This document shows positions 55,506 to 64,000 of a stretch of 64,000 bases of DNA, piece after piece. Numbering within the stretch: the first letter of the stretch is position 1; each line of letters starts with the position of its first letter. The notes beneath the pieces were generated by a model. That model worked only from the letters and a program-made list of their open reading frames with translations, did not search any database and was not told where the DNA came from. The stretch covers positions 1 to 64,000 of the forward strand of contig PCCS01000013.1 of NCBI GenBank assembly GCA_002731825.1. Direction: 5' to 3'. This stretch comes from Myxococcales bacterium. GTDB lineage: Bacteria; Myxococcota_A; Bradymonadia; UBA7976; UBA1532. The position numbers and the translations under genes were made by a program.

Positions 55506-57143
55506 ATGAGGGGATCAGACGAACAAAGCGACTTTAACTTACTCCTGTGCTCTGACCTGCACCTTGGAGGCACGCTCCGGGGTGAAGATATTTTTACAGC
55601 CCCGGGCGAGTCGTTGCCTTTTGCCGCTCTAAAGCGTGCTGTACGACATGATAAATCCGTCGAAAAGTTTCTCGATTACCATCGCGATAACACAGCGACC
55701 GACGAATCGGGGACGCTCAGGCCATGGCGCTTAATCTTAAACGGCGATATTTTTGATTTTCTACATATCGATGTGATGCCGACTGGGGACCAAGCTGTCG
55801 AACCCAGCGAGGACGAAGAACTCTACGGTCTGTCCTTTGCCGAAAATCGCTCTTGTTGGAAAATGGGTGTGATTTGTTCAATCCATCGGCGGACTGTTCG
55901 TGCGCTGGCGCGCTTCGTCGATGCGGGTCATGAATGCGTATTTATTCTTGGTAATCACGATGTTGATCTCTGGTTTGACAAGGTTCGTAATGCGCTCTTA
56001 GATGCAATGGAACTGGTCTCATCAGACCCTGTGAAAATTCGCGAGCGGGTGCAATTTGAGCCCTGGTTTTATTTTGAGAAGTCTCGCGTTTATGTCGAGC
56101 ATGGACATCGTTTCGACCCCTACAACACCTTTCCTGATCCGCTGCAGCCGATCGTTGTGACAGATGAACGCCAATTGGCACCCACATTTGGGCATTTCAG
56201 CCTTCGTTACTTCTGCAATCGGGTCCGTAGTTTCCCCATCTACGACATGGATAAAAACCCCATTGCTAAAATCGTCAATTGGATTGTCAAACGACCTAAA
56301 AAAGAAGTCTTTATGGCGTTTGTCTATTGGTTATCTTTTATGTGGCGTTACATAAAAGCCAACGTGTTGATTCGACGCTCAGCTGACCAGAGGCGAGGGT
56401 CGCTGAGGCAACAGCGCCGCGACAAACTCAGGCGTGTTGCTGAATCAAAAGGCTTAACGCTTAAGGATGTCCTGGCCCTCGATGGGTTGAAGCGTCGTCA
56501 TGTAGGTGCGAGCTTTGCGCGTTTGGCGCAGAGTATGCAGTTGGACCTGATCGCGTTATTTACGGTCGCGGTCGCGGCTATCATTGCGATCATCGCTGCG
56601 GCAGATGGGTGGAATGCAACTGTGGCGACCCTCATCCTCATGAGTCTCGTCGGCGTCATCTGGTATCGTCTCAATCGAACCAGGCCCATCGTCGATGTCC
56701 AACCCATGTTGGGCAAAATGGCGCGGAAAATCGGGCGAATTACCGGCGCGAAAGTGGTTGTCTTCGGTCATACCCATAAGGCCGCTATCGAAAAACGGGG
56801 TGCAACCCAATGGTTTAATCCCGGGTCATGGGAACATTTACCCTGGTCGAATATGCACGACCGCGGTGCTGACTGCACCTGCGAATTGCGTTACGGCGTC
56901 ATCACAGGCGCGGGGACACAGGCTCAGCTGTATTTGGTCGATTGGTGCGCCACTGAAAAAGCGCCAGTCGGGGCCAGGCAGGCGACCGATGGGTATGTCC
57001 AGGGGGTCAAAGATCACTTGAGCCACGGTGTTGGCTCACTGCATTCTGGCCTTAATCATATTCTTGGCGGCCTTCGAGATCGGGCCGGCGACGTCGCGGC
57101 TCTTCGCAACAAGTCGCAAGTCGCTGAGTCTGAGATGCGTTAG
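55506..57143 (+). CDS. metallophosphoesterase with C-terminal membrane segments
   Basis: A 545-aa calcineurin-like phosphoesterase. Metal motifs are DLHLGG, NGDIFDF, GNHDVDLW and GHTHKA, all intact. Between the metal core's halves lies an insertion with a helical Arg-rich segment and two hydrophobic helices (about residues 345-395), so it may be membrane-associated. It is larger than LpxH-type enzymes. ATG 55506 is preferred to the upstream frame from 55470, as homologous core starts soon after. Its last 108 nt overlap antiparallel with the next gene's 3' end. Confidence 0.82.
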   Translation: MRGSDEQSDFNLLLCSDLHLGGTLRGEDIFTAPGESLPFAALKRAVRHDKSVEKFLDYHRDNTATDESGTLRPWRLILNGDIFDFLHIDVMPTGDQAVEPSEDEELYGLSFAENRSCWKMGVICSIHRRTVRALARFVDAGHECVFILGNHDVDLWFDKVRNALLDAMELVSSDPVKIRERVQFEPWFYFEKSRVYVEHGHRFDPYNTFPDPLQPIVVTDERQLAPTFGHFSLRYFCNRVRSFPIYDMDKNPIAKIVNWIVKRPKKEVFMAFVYWLSFMWRYIKANVLIRRSADQRRGSLRQQRRDKLRRVAESKGLTLKDVLALDGLKRRHVGASFARLAQSMQLDLIALFTVAVAAIIAIIAAADGWNATVATLILMSLVGVIWYRLNRTRPIVDVQPMLGKMARKIGRITGAKVVVFGHTHKAAIEKRGATQWFNPGSWEHLPWSNMHDRGADCTCELRYGVITGAGTQAQLYLVDWCATEKAPVGARQATDGYVQGVKDHLSHGVGSLHSGLNHILGGLRDRAGDVAALRNKSQVAESEMR

Positions 57144-58208
57144 GAAACGCATCGCCTCAGTCGTCGGTGTTTTGGGGTTTTTCACTAGATTCAATTTGAC
57201 CGCGTAGTGCCGCGTCCATTTTCGGTTGCTTGCGATATACGATATGACCTCGTCGATAAGCGATTTATTCTTGGCGTAGGCGAGCACTTCCGAATCGGTC
57301 ACGGCTGGGCTGCGAATCACCGTTCGTGCGACGACTTTATTGGTGTCTCTTATGAGAATCCCTCGCTCCGCCGAATTGCCCATCAGCGCGAGCCTTACTT
57401 TCTGGGCGACGTTGAGCTGCCGGATCCGACCGGCCGCCGACATTTTCTTCTCGTTCTCTGCTTCAGCTTCGGACCGATCATCAAAGTCGTCAGCGGAGCG
57501 CATCGTCTGCTGCATGACATCAACAGCTGCGTCAATGGCATCCTCACTGCCATCACCACTGAGCTCTCGCAGAGCCTCTTGGGCATCGCGAAACAGTGCG
57601 TCGGCGGCGGCTTGCTCTTCCTCCGTCTGGGGGATTTGTCCCCCGATTTCTGCAACGATTGCTTCGTAGTCGGGTATGGCAGAGAGCTGGAGTTGATTAC
57701 GCGCCGCAAAGTCGAGCATTCGGTCGACAGTCGATGCCCTAGCCGTTGGGTTGAAGTAAAGTGCTTCGATCAACGCGGGGCATCGCAGTAAACGCATCTG
57801 GTTTTGTGCGATTAAGTCGCAGATGGCCTCATCGGCCGCGTCGGCGATTCTCAAGACCGTTTCGTCATCGGTCACTGGATTTAAAAGAATGGCGCGAACA
57901 AGGCTCTTGTCTGATGCAAATAAGGTGGCGAGCCAATCGAGTACCAGGGGGAGCATCGGTTGTTTGATAACCTGTTTCAGACTGGCATCCGGCATGTTGA
58001 GGACGGTTTTCTCGGCTTCTTCATGCAATGCGCCCGTTTCCGCCATAGCGATTTGATAGAGCGAGCACAGCTGCACGACAGGCTTCATAGGTACGAGGCC
58101 TTTAGACAGCATCTCTTTTAAGCGATCGGGTGCATCCGGAGAGACAAAACGGCGAGCGGCTTCAGGAAACTTTTCAATGGGGATCAATCGGTCTTCAGGC
58201 AGCGCCAC
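57036..58208 (-). CDS. conserved helical protein of unknown function
   Basis: A 390-aa acidic helical protein without signal or TM segment. Long helices with Ala/Leu heptad-like pattern and an acidic stretch (around residues 190-250) suggest a repeat solenoid or coiled scaffold. GTG 58208 is chosen because AGAGGAG is 5-6 nt ahead; the frame is open to 58334 but would overlap coaX. The C-terminus reads RLSDLRLVAKSRDVAGPISK. It is the last gene of the ParB-epmA-birA-coaX strand, and its tail overlaps the phosphoesterase gene by 108 nt. Confidence 0.65.
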   Translation of the reverse strand: MALPEDRLIPIEKFPEAARRFVSPDAPDRLKEMLSKGLVPMKPVVQLCSLYQIAMAETGALHEEAEKTVLNMPDASLKQVIKQPMLPLVLDWLATLFASDKSLVRAILLNPVTDDETVLRIADAADEAICDLIAQNQMRLLRCPALIEALYFNPTARASTVDRMLDFAARNQLQLSAIPDYEAIVAEIGGQIPQTEEEQAAADALFRDAQEALRELSGDGSEDAIDAAVDVMQQTMRSADDFDDRSEAEAENEKKMSAAGRIRQLNVAQKVRLALMGNSAERGILIRDTNKVVARTVIRSPAVTDSEVLAYAKNKSLIDEVISYIASNRKWTRHYAVKLNLVKNPKTPTTEAMRFLTHLRLSDLRLVAKSRDVAGPISKAAKNMIKARMQ

Positions 58209-58290
58209 GGCGACTCCTCTGGGTTTTCTACTACGTTGACTGGTTGTCCCCGGTGGGTCAAGGGGCGCTGCGGATTGTGAGCTTTGCGAT

Positions 58291-59067
58291 CTAGTCTCGA
58301 TTTCTATTCCGCAGATGGAGAATTCTGAGCCCATCTAGTGTGAGATCAGACTCAACTTTTTTAATGACCGAGGTTTCGCGAGCGATCTGAGTGGCCAGCC
58401 CACCTGTCGCGACCACGCTAAATTCAAAGTCCACGGAGTCTTTGATTCTCTTGATGAGCCCTTCGACTAAGCCCACATAACCAAATACCAGTCCCGATTG
58501 AATGCTGGCAACCGTGTTTCGGCCGACCACATGCTCTGGACGGACAAAGTCAACCCGTGGAAGACGAGCCGCGTGAGCGAATAACGCTTGGCTTGAGATG
58601 CCAATCCCCGGGCAGATCGACCCCCCCAAATATGCGCCGTCCGGACTGACGACGTCAAAGGTCGTTGCTGTTCCAAAGTCAACGATAACGAGTCCCGATG
58701 ACCACCGATTATAAGCCGCAACCGCGTTGACGATCCGATCGGCACCGACTTCCCGTGGATCTTCGTATCGGATGGGCATCCCCGTCTTGAGGCCTGGACC
58801 AACGACCAAGCAGTCGACGTCGAAGAGTGCTTTGGTCATGTCAACCATCGTTCGCGTCAAAGACGGTACGACGCTGGAGACGATCGCATCGGAAATGTCG
58901 CTTTTCGAAATTTCCGCGGACGTGCCAAAAAGAGACTGAATCAGCACGCTCATTTCATCAGACGTCCGTTCTGACCGGGTCGTCACTCGCCAATGGGCAG
59001 ACAGCCTAGTGTCATCCCAGACGCCGAGTACAGTGTGTGTATTGCCGACATCGATTGCCAATAACAT
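58291..59067 (-). CDS. coaX: type III pantothenate kinase
   Basis: A 258-aa ASKHA-fold kinase. The phosphate-binding DVGNTHTVLG (residues 6-15), GADRIVNAVAAY, DFGTATTFDVV and GGSICPGIGIS segments are diagnostic for CoaX. It phosphorylates pantothenate in the first step of coenzyme A synthesis. ATG 59067 immediately follows the birA stop (59068), so the genes are coupled. Confidence 0.95.
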   Translation of the reverse strand: MLLAIDVGNTHTVLGVWDDTRLSAHWRVTTRSERTSDEMSVLIQSLFGTSAEISKSDISDAIVSSVVPSLTRTMVDMTKALFDVDCLVVGPGLKTGMPIRYEDPREVGADRIVNAVAAYNRWSSGLVIVDFGTATTFDVVSPDGAYLGGSICPGIGISSQALFAHAARLPRVDFVRPEHVVGRNTVASIQSGLVFGYVGLVEGLIKRIKDSVDFEFSVVATGGLATQIARETSVIKKVESDLTLDGLRILHLRNRNRD

Positions 59068-59775
59068 TCAGTCTACCTCGTCGATTATGTGGACGTCGCC
59101 AGCGTGAATCAGCTCAATACCTGTCGCGGTTTCCATGCGCAATGACCCATCCTTGGCTAAACCCGAAAAACGACCAACATGGTCGCCTCGTCTGATGGGG
59201 GTGCCAAGCTCCGGACCATATTTGAGCCAGCTTTGGATGATGGACACCATGCCTTTCGATGCCGCGTCTGACAGACCAGCTCTCAAATGGGCGACGAGTT
59301 TTTCGGCGATCTGCCGTGTGTCGACTGACAGCTTAGCGACCTCGTTGAGAGCGATGGCATTGAGGTCCGATGGCCACCCGTCAGTTGGCCTATCGACATT
59401 TAGGCCAATGCCCACAACGGCATACCAATGGTGCCCGATGGTTCTGGCCTCGCAGAGAATTCCAGCCAGTTTCTGCCCATCATACAAAACATCATTGGGC
59501 CACTTAAGCATGACAGGTATATCCAACTCATCGCATAACTTTGCCGTGGCCACAGCGGCCAGGAGGGGAATGGCCCCTCCCAAGCTTTGTGGAATCTTTG
59601 GTTGAGATAGCCAGCTTAAATAAAGTCCCGCGGACACAGGAGAATGCCACGTTCGGCCCAGTCGTCCTCGGCCCCGGGTTTGTCTCAGGGATGCGACGGC
59701 ATCATATGTCGTGTCACCGACGAGCTTGATCGCCTCGTCGTTGGTGCTGTCGCAAGACTCGATCCACTTAATCAT
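59068..59775 (-). CDS. birA: biotin-[acetyl-CoA-carboxylase] ligase, single-domain
   Basis: About 235 aa, a group I (non-regulatory) biotin protein ligase: no N-terminal HTH. GRGRLGRTW (35-43), KWPNDVLY and AGILCE segments form the biotin and ATP site. It attaches biotin to acetyl-CoA carboxylase and similar proteins. ATG 59775 is used; GTG 59787 would overlap the epmA stop by 7 nt. birA-coaX neighbours are common in bacteria. Confidence 0.93.
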   Translation of the reverse strand: MIKWIESCDSTNDEAIKLVGDTTYDAVASLRQTRGRGRLGRTWHSPVSAGLYLSWLSQPKIPQSLGGAIPLLAAVATAKLCDELDIPVMLKWPNDVLYDGQKLAGILCEARTIGHHWYAVVGIGLNVDRPTDGWPSDLNAIALNEVAKLSVDTRQIAEKLVAHLRAGLSDAASKGMVSIIQSWLKYGPELGTPIRRGDHVGRFSGLAKDGSLRMETATGIELIHAGDVHIIDEVD

Positions 59776-59780
59776 TTTGG

Positions 59781-60761
59781 CTACCACGATAAAACGTCTT
59801 CAATTTGTCTCGACTCGATCAATAGCATGCTCAGGCGCTCAATCCCGAGTGCAATCCCTGCACAGGGTGGAACATGTTCAAGAGCCGCAAGCAAGCGGAG
59901 GTCGATGTCATAGATGGGTCGATTGAGTCGTCGGCGCTGCTTTTGCTCGTCTATGAAGCGATTTTTTTGTTCCACAGGGTCCGTCAGCTCATCAAAGGCA
60001 TTGGCCAATTCAAAACCGCCGGCATAGAGTTCAAACCTCATGGCCTCCGTTGCATTATTCGGATCCAGTCTTGCCAGGGCAGCTTGACTGCGGGGCCAAC
60101 CATAGAGGAGACAGGGTTTATCTCGACCTAGTTTAGGCTCTATTTCATTGACGAATAGCTCACAAAAGATGTTGTCCCAATCATCGTCCAAATCTGACAG
60201 ACGCCAGCCCTGGTCTCGGGCGCGCTTGCGCAGTGTCGGGCCATCCTCAGCTAGCCACGGGTCGACCCCAGTATATCTAATAAATGCATCGCGCAATTTA
60301 ATACGCTCAAAGGGTTGACTCAAATCGCAACCAAAGCGCTCGGGGGAACCGCCTTGATTCTCTATGATCCAATGGATGAGCGCCTCAGTCTCGTCCATCA
60401 TATCGAATAGGTCAGCCGAAACACGATACCATTCAAGCATTGTGAACTGAGGGGAATGCGTGTTTGAAGCCGGTTCGTCCCGAAAGCAGGGCGTGACCGC
60501 GTAAATCCGCTTCATACCTCGCCCAAGAAGGGTTTTTAGTGCATATTCTGGGCTGGTTTGTAAATATCTCGTCACCCCATTTTGTTGCACTGGATAGGCG
60601 TCGATATGAGGTTCCATTCCAGGGGATGGGACGAGTAGTGGAACAAAAATTTCCGTATAATCTTGGCCATCAAAAAATGCTCTGATCCATCGCACAAACT
60701 GTGCTGTTCGGATCAAGGCATCAGGCGAGATCTGCTCCATTGGGCGGCGTGAATCAGTCAC
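59781..60761 (-). CDS. epmA: EpmA/GenX-like lysyl-tRNA synthetase paralogue (EF-P lysylation)
   Basis: A 326-aa class II aminoacyl-tRNA synthetase core without an anticodon-binding domain. Motif 2 (FRDEPASNTHSPQFTMLEWY) and motif 3 (GIALGIERLSMLL) are clear. EpmA adds (R)-beta-lysine to elongation factor P, which relieves ribosome stalling at polyproline. EpmB and efp are not in the window. GTG 60761 is used; ATG 60740 is an alternative. It sits 8 bp after the ParB-domain gene. Confidence 0.85.
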   Translation of the reverse strand: MTDSRRPMEQISPDALIRTAQFVRWIRAFFDGQDYTEIFVPLLVPSPGMEPHIDAYPVQQNGVTRYLQTSPEYALKTLLGRGMKRIYAVTPCFRDEPASNTHSPQFTMLEWYRVSADLFDMMDETEALIHWIIENQGGSPERFGCDLSQPFERIKLRDAFIRYTGVDPWLAEDGPTLRKRARDQGWRLSDLDDDWDNIFCELFVNEIEPKLGRDKPCLLYGWPRSQAALARLDPNNATEAMRFELYAGGFELANAFDELTDPVEQKNRFIDEQKQRRRLNRPIYDIDLRLLAALEHVPPCAGIALGIERLSMLLIESRQIEDVLSW

Positions 60762-60769
60762 CTAAGCAA

Positions 60770-61741
60770 TCACTTCAGTCTTCTGGCCACTTTTGCAAAG
60801 TAAATGATGAGTTGTTCGAGCGGGAGTCGCTCGTCTGGACCAAGGTCTGCCCAGTAGGGCCTCAGGGCTGACACCCACGCAGCGCCCTCAGCGAGAGCGT
60901 GATTGGCTTGCTCTGCCATATCATCTAAATAGACGTCTTCAATCACCGACTCATCGTCGTCCATAACGCGTTCAAGAACAGCAGACATTGGGTGTTCAGG
61001 TGAGAGGACGGCTGCCAAGTGTTTCACCGCGTTACTGGACTGGCCTGTCACAAGACAGTTCTCAGCTACATATAAAGCGGCGGCAGTCGCCTCATCGATC
61101 TCGTCTATGACACGAATGAGTACATGGGTTGCAGATGCGGCTTTCAAAGCGGCCATTCGTCTGTATCCGGTCAGTAGAATAAACCGTTGTCCAGGGCCCG
61201 GTCGAACAACAACGGGCGTTAGCTGACCATATCGCTTGATATTCGCGGCCAGTCGGTTCACATCCCGTACAGGTCTGGGCGCATCTTTCTGATGGAATAG
61301 AATTTTATCCAAGGGCACTCGTTGTTCGTGGCGAGCCGAATCGGCGGCCTGCTTCGCACGCGTCATTAACACATCCAGTTTGACCTGCTTAGAGCGTAGA
61401 TCCAACTCTCGCTCATCGGCTAAGACTTCCCGGTTGACCAACTCCCTGCGTGCGGCCTCAACCACCGATTCACGGACCCTTACATCATCCAAGTCTCGCT
61501 TGGTTTTTTTAATCAGTCGGTCGAGTTCACCGCGCCTAGGGTCAGGTCCCAATGCACTGCGGACGTGCGTCTTCAAGCCCTCTGGGAGTCGTCTAACGAC
61601 ACGTCGAAACCAACTCTCTGAGGACTGTGCTTCCTCAGATGTTGTCGGTTCTTGATGCCGATTGACACGCGCTTGTGCATCTCGAGCTATGCGTCGGGAC
61701 CGGTCTGAAACAACGGACTTAAAATCGTATCGTTTGGCCAT
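60770..61741 (-). CDS. ParB-domain protein with N-terminal coiled coil
   Basis: A 323-aa protein. An Arg-rich N-terminus and a Lys/Glu/Arg coiled coil (about residues 70-140) precede a ParB N-terminal-like domain (about 145-225: NRLAANIKRYGQLTPVVVRP and ILLTGYRRMAALK). The ParB box-like GYRRMAA is present. No parA or parS-like site is visible near it, so chromosome partition is not supported; other ParB-fold proteins are CTPases or sulfiredoxin-like. ATG 61741 is used; six residues more are possible. It opens the operon epmA-birA-coaX. Confidence 0.75.
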   Translation of the reverse strand: MAKRYDFKSVVSDRSRRIARDAQARVNRHQEPTTSEEAQSSESWFRRVVRRLPEGLKTHVRSALGPDPRRGELDRLIKKTKRDLDDVRVRESVVEAARRELVNREVLADERELDLRSKQVKLDVLMTRAKQAADSARHEQRVPLDKILFHQKDAPRPVRDVNRLAANIKRYGQLTPVVVRPGPGQRFILLTGYRRMAALKAASATHVLIRVIDEIDEATAAALYVAENCLVTGQSSNAVKHLAAVLSPEHPMSAVLERVMDDDESVIEDVYLDDMAEQANHALAEGAAWVSALRPYWADLGPDERLPLEQLIIYFAKVARRLK

Positions 61742-61999
61742 AATATACGCTCTCAAGCATCCCCTGGCTTGTCAATATCCAGTGCGCTGGCTTTAGAAAA
61801 CAAACTTAAACTCCACGTTGAGCACCCTCACTGATTGGTCTGGGCAAAAAGTAAATGCAATCTGGACACTGTAAGATTATCGTGACCCTTGGCGCCGACT
61901 CACTTGTCTGGGATGACACTATTTAGTGGAGTTCTTGGACATCGGCCCAACACGAGCTAAGTTTAGACGATTACATAGGCTTTTAAATTGGAGACACTC

Positions 62000-64000
62000 A
62001 TGACAGTGCGCATGGCACGCGGTCTGACTTTTCTGCTGCTCAGTTTGTTTACGACGATTTCAGTCGCAGCACCCAACCCTTACTCTGATTGGTCATTCGA
62101 TGCGAAACGCGCCAACGAGAAAGGCGACTTGGACGCCTTGGGTATGCTGGTCAAAGCGAATCCTCATTTTGGTCGAGTTTTCTTTTACGGACAAGTCTTT
62201 GACCTGGTCACAGATGGCGTGCCGAAATCAGTTCGCACCGCATTGCAACCTCGCTTAGAGCAAGTTGCAAAAGTCCTCAAACAGGTGGATTCATCGGACG
62301 ATTTGCCAGCCCTGTTTTTGGACCGTGTCGCCAGCGGGAAACTGAAGACGGATGCCGAGACCTTTCGGCGTGTTCAGCAGAGTAGTCTGAATTTGTTGAC
62401 TGACGCTCGTCTCTTAGCGCTCCGGTTATCGACCGTAGAAAACCCACAGATTGTTCAAGCCGTCTTCTATTCCTATCTCTATCGAGCTGAACTGGCACGG
62501 CCGCGTCTGGGTGGTGCAGGCCAGGTGAAGACATTTCTCAATTTAACACGCCTGCTCGCCGAAGGTTTTGCCCTTATCGAGGGTAATTTGGCGCCCTGGC
62601 GGACTTTGGCGGCCTTCAAGCCAAAGGGGGGCAATCCGGGGCCTGCATTCGACATCAGCGTCCAAGGCATTGTAGAGCAGAATCTCATTAACGCTTTGAA
62701 CCAGTCGATTTCAGCTCAGTCCAACAGCGCATTCAATGCAATGCTTAAGACGTATTCAACAGCGCGGGCAGCACGCGGTGACAACCTATTGGTTGCCTTG
62801 ATTCTAAACGGCGTTGCTCATGCTGCCGCGCGTGTTGGCGATGCACCGCGTGCCCGCGGCTATCATCAGCAAGTTCTCCAAGGCGTACGGTCCATTAAAC
62901 TGTCTGCGCTCAATGTTGCCCTCCTAAAGCAAGTCATTGAACAGCATCTGTCAGATAAGACATTTGATGGCCTGCGAGCACAGACGTCTAGTTTGCGTAA
63001 TGCCGGTTTGAAAACCCTCAATGCCATGGGCGTCACCGACACCCTTGAGCGGGCGGCCATTGCTCTTGACGACCATGCTAGAGCCCTGATTGAAGATGGG
63101 AAACTGTCCGGTTCGATTTTGGCCATAGATGAAGCGACGGCACTCTTCGCTCTGCTCGCTAAACCTGAGGTCGCCGCCATCGGTCAGCTTCAAGGAGATG
63201 TGCCTCACGTGCGCTACAGCCGTTTGAGCCGACAGGCGAATTTGCTTCGATTAAGAGGCTGGACGGAGCTCAGACGAGGGAATTTTGAGAGTGCCAAAGC
63301 GGGCTTCAAGAGTTCGATGCAAATCTTTAAGGCGGATTTGAACGAGCTGGTGGAGGCATCTCGCTCGGAGACCGCACTGGCGACCGCAATTCTGGCGACG
63401 GGAGATTGGACAAAAGCGCTTGCAGCAACGACCTCGGCGCTCGATCGGTTAGGGCCGGACGGTGATGCGGCCACCCGAGCGCAAACCTATCTCGTTCAAG
63501 GTTGGATTCGGTTTACGAGGGGGGAGCTCGCGAAGGCGTATGGGAATGCTAATTACGGGCTCCGCGTGTTCAAGAGTGCGACCAATAAAGCAGATAACAA
63601 AGAGGTACATGGCCGACTTCACGCGCTGGCAGCCGCCGTACTCGACGGGGCCGGTTTTTTCGGTGATGCGGCTGCCCGCATCGAGTACGCGCTTCGCCAC
63701 CAGCCCGAGGATCCTGAGATTGTTCGTATGGCCGTTGTTGCAAAGGTCAAAGGTGGAGATCTGGATGGGGCCATCTCCGCTCTCGAGCCGCTCTTGGGTT
63801 CGGAATATGCCAGGACTGCCACGGTTTGGCGCGGCTGTATATTGCTTCGCAGTGGTCAAGTAGACGAGGGGCTGACCATGCTACGTATTCTGGTGCCTCA
63901 GCTGACTCTTCCCCATTTGACCCACACCAATCTTGTTGGCCGCGCGTGCCTCGCATTCGGTTATTTGAAGACGGATGATATTGCGTCTGCCAAGGCGACG
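62000..64000 (+). CDS. exported TPR-repeat protein, C-terminus cut off by window
   Basis: An open frame from ATG 62000 (GGAG 8 nt upstream) runs to the window end, 667 codons. It starts with a Sec signal (TFLLLSLFTTISVAA). The rest is alpha-helical with tetratricopeptide-like pairs, clearest in the last third (RGWTELRRGNFESAKAGFKS; VQGWIRFTRGELAKAYGNAN). No catalytic motif is seen. TPR proteins in the periplasm scaffold protein complexes. It is divergent from the ParB-domain gene. Confidence 0.8.
   Translation, partial: MTVRMARGLTFLLLSLFTTISVAAPNPYSDWSFDAKRANEKGDLDALGMLVKANPHFGRVFFYGQVFDLVTDGVPKSVRTALQPRLEQVAKVLKQVDSSDDLPALFLDRVASGKLKTDAETFRRVQQSSLNLLTDARLLALRLSTVENPQIVQAVFYSYLYRAELARPRLGGAGQVKTFLNLTRLLAEGFALIEGNLAPWRTLAAFKPKGGNPGPAFDISVQGIVEQNLINALNQSISAQSNSAFNAMLKTYSTARAARGDNLLVALILNGVAHAAARVGDAPRARGYHQQVLQGVRSIKLSALNVALLKQVIEQHLSDKTFDGLRAQTSSLRNAGLKTLNAMGVTDTLERAAIALDDHARALIEDGKLSGSILAIDEATALFALLAKPEVAAIGQLQGDVPHVRYSRLSRQANLLRLRGWTELRRGNFESAKAGFKSSMQIFKADLNELVEASRSETALATAILATGDWTKALAATTSALDRLGPDGDAATRAQTYLVQGWIRFTRGELAKAYGNANYGLRVFKSATNKADNKEVHGRLHALAAAVLDGAGFFGDAAARIEYALRHQPEDPEIVRMAVVAKVKGGDLDGAISALEPLLGSEYARTATVWRGCILLRSGQVDEGLTMLRILVPQLTLPHLTHTNLVGRACLAFGYLKTDDIASAKAT

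Noticed and set aside
57207-57791. 194-aa plus-strand open frame
   Set aside because: Antisense to the helical-protein gene, with no start signal or recognisable family.

Overview
The window is about 50-54% G+C by eye and gene-dense on both strands. It looks like a chromosome segment of a myxobacterium-like organism (Myxococcota or Bradymonadota). The signs are DUF4215 repeats, MopE-type metal-binding motifs, MYXO-CTERM-like C-terminal anchors, a DUF1552/DUF1592 pair, three Hanks-type Ser/Thr kinases (two with zinc ribbons), many lipoproteins, and a selenocysteine tRNA. I see no integrase, transposase, phage gene or CRISPR array, so this is not an obvious island. Taxonomy is inference from protein style.

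Layout. 1-10150 (minus): a truncated alpha-2-macroglobulin-like protein, a TPR protein arginine methyltransferase, an M50-like membrane peptidase, and a coupled DUF1592 lipoprotein (cytochrome-like CxxCH) plus Tat-exported DUF1552 protein. 10484-13391 (plus): an overlapping operon of SAM methyltransferase, lipoprotein and HExxH lipoprotein, preceded by two 16-bp direct repeats. 13489-13583: tRNA-Sec. 13778-20000: CDP-alcohol phosphatidyltransferase, TraR/DksA protein, PhoX-like protein, glutathionyl-hydroquinone reductase, DUF4476 protein and PreA-like dehydrogenase. 20305-28739: a giant Cys-rich lipoprotein with an SRCR domain, the lipoprotein maturation genes lspA and lgt with a coupled hydrolase, an SDR enzyme with a tiny Cys-rich lipoprotein, and ribosomal protein L28.

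28809-36101 is a kinase region: a zinc-ribbon/one-TM protein divergent from a kinase, an unknown protein, a zinc-ribbon kinase and a PLP serine/threonine dehydratase-racemase overlapping the kinase by one base. 36159-46334: an alpha/alpha-toroid surface protein, an operon of benzoate-CoA-ligase-like enzyme, creatininase-family enzyme and glutaryl-CoA-dehydrogenase-like enzyme, an MJ0042 zinc-ribbon membrane protein, a HAD phosphatase and a DUF2330 protein. 46405-52528 is the most system-like unit: a kinase followed by three overlapping genes for an exported TM protein and two surface lipoproteins. 52704-57143 (plus): zinc-ribbon DUF2007-like protein, alpha/beta hydrolase with a probable non-canonical start, aminotransferase and metallophosphoesterase. 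57036-61741 (minus): ParB-domain protein, epmA, birA, coaX and an unknown helical protein whose 3' end overlaps the phosphoesterase gene tail to tail. 62000 to the end: an exported TPR protein, cut by the window.

How the genes fit: the main theme is a heavily lipoprotein- and kinase-based cell envelope. The window encodes both the lipoprotein-processing enzymes (Lgt, LspA) and at least eight predicted lipoproteins, and two kinase clusters are linked to envelope or metabolic partners by overlapping reading frames. All functions are inferred from motifs; no database search was run.
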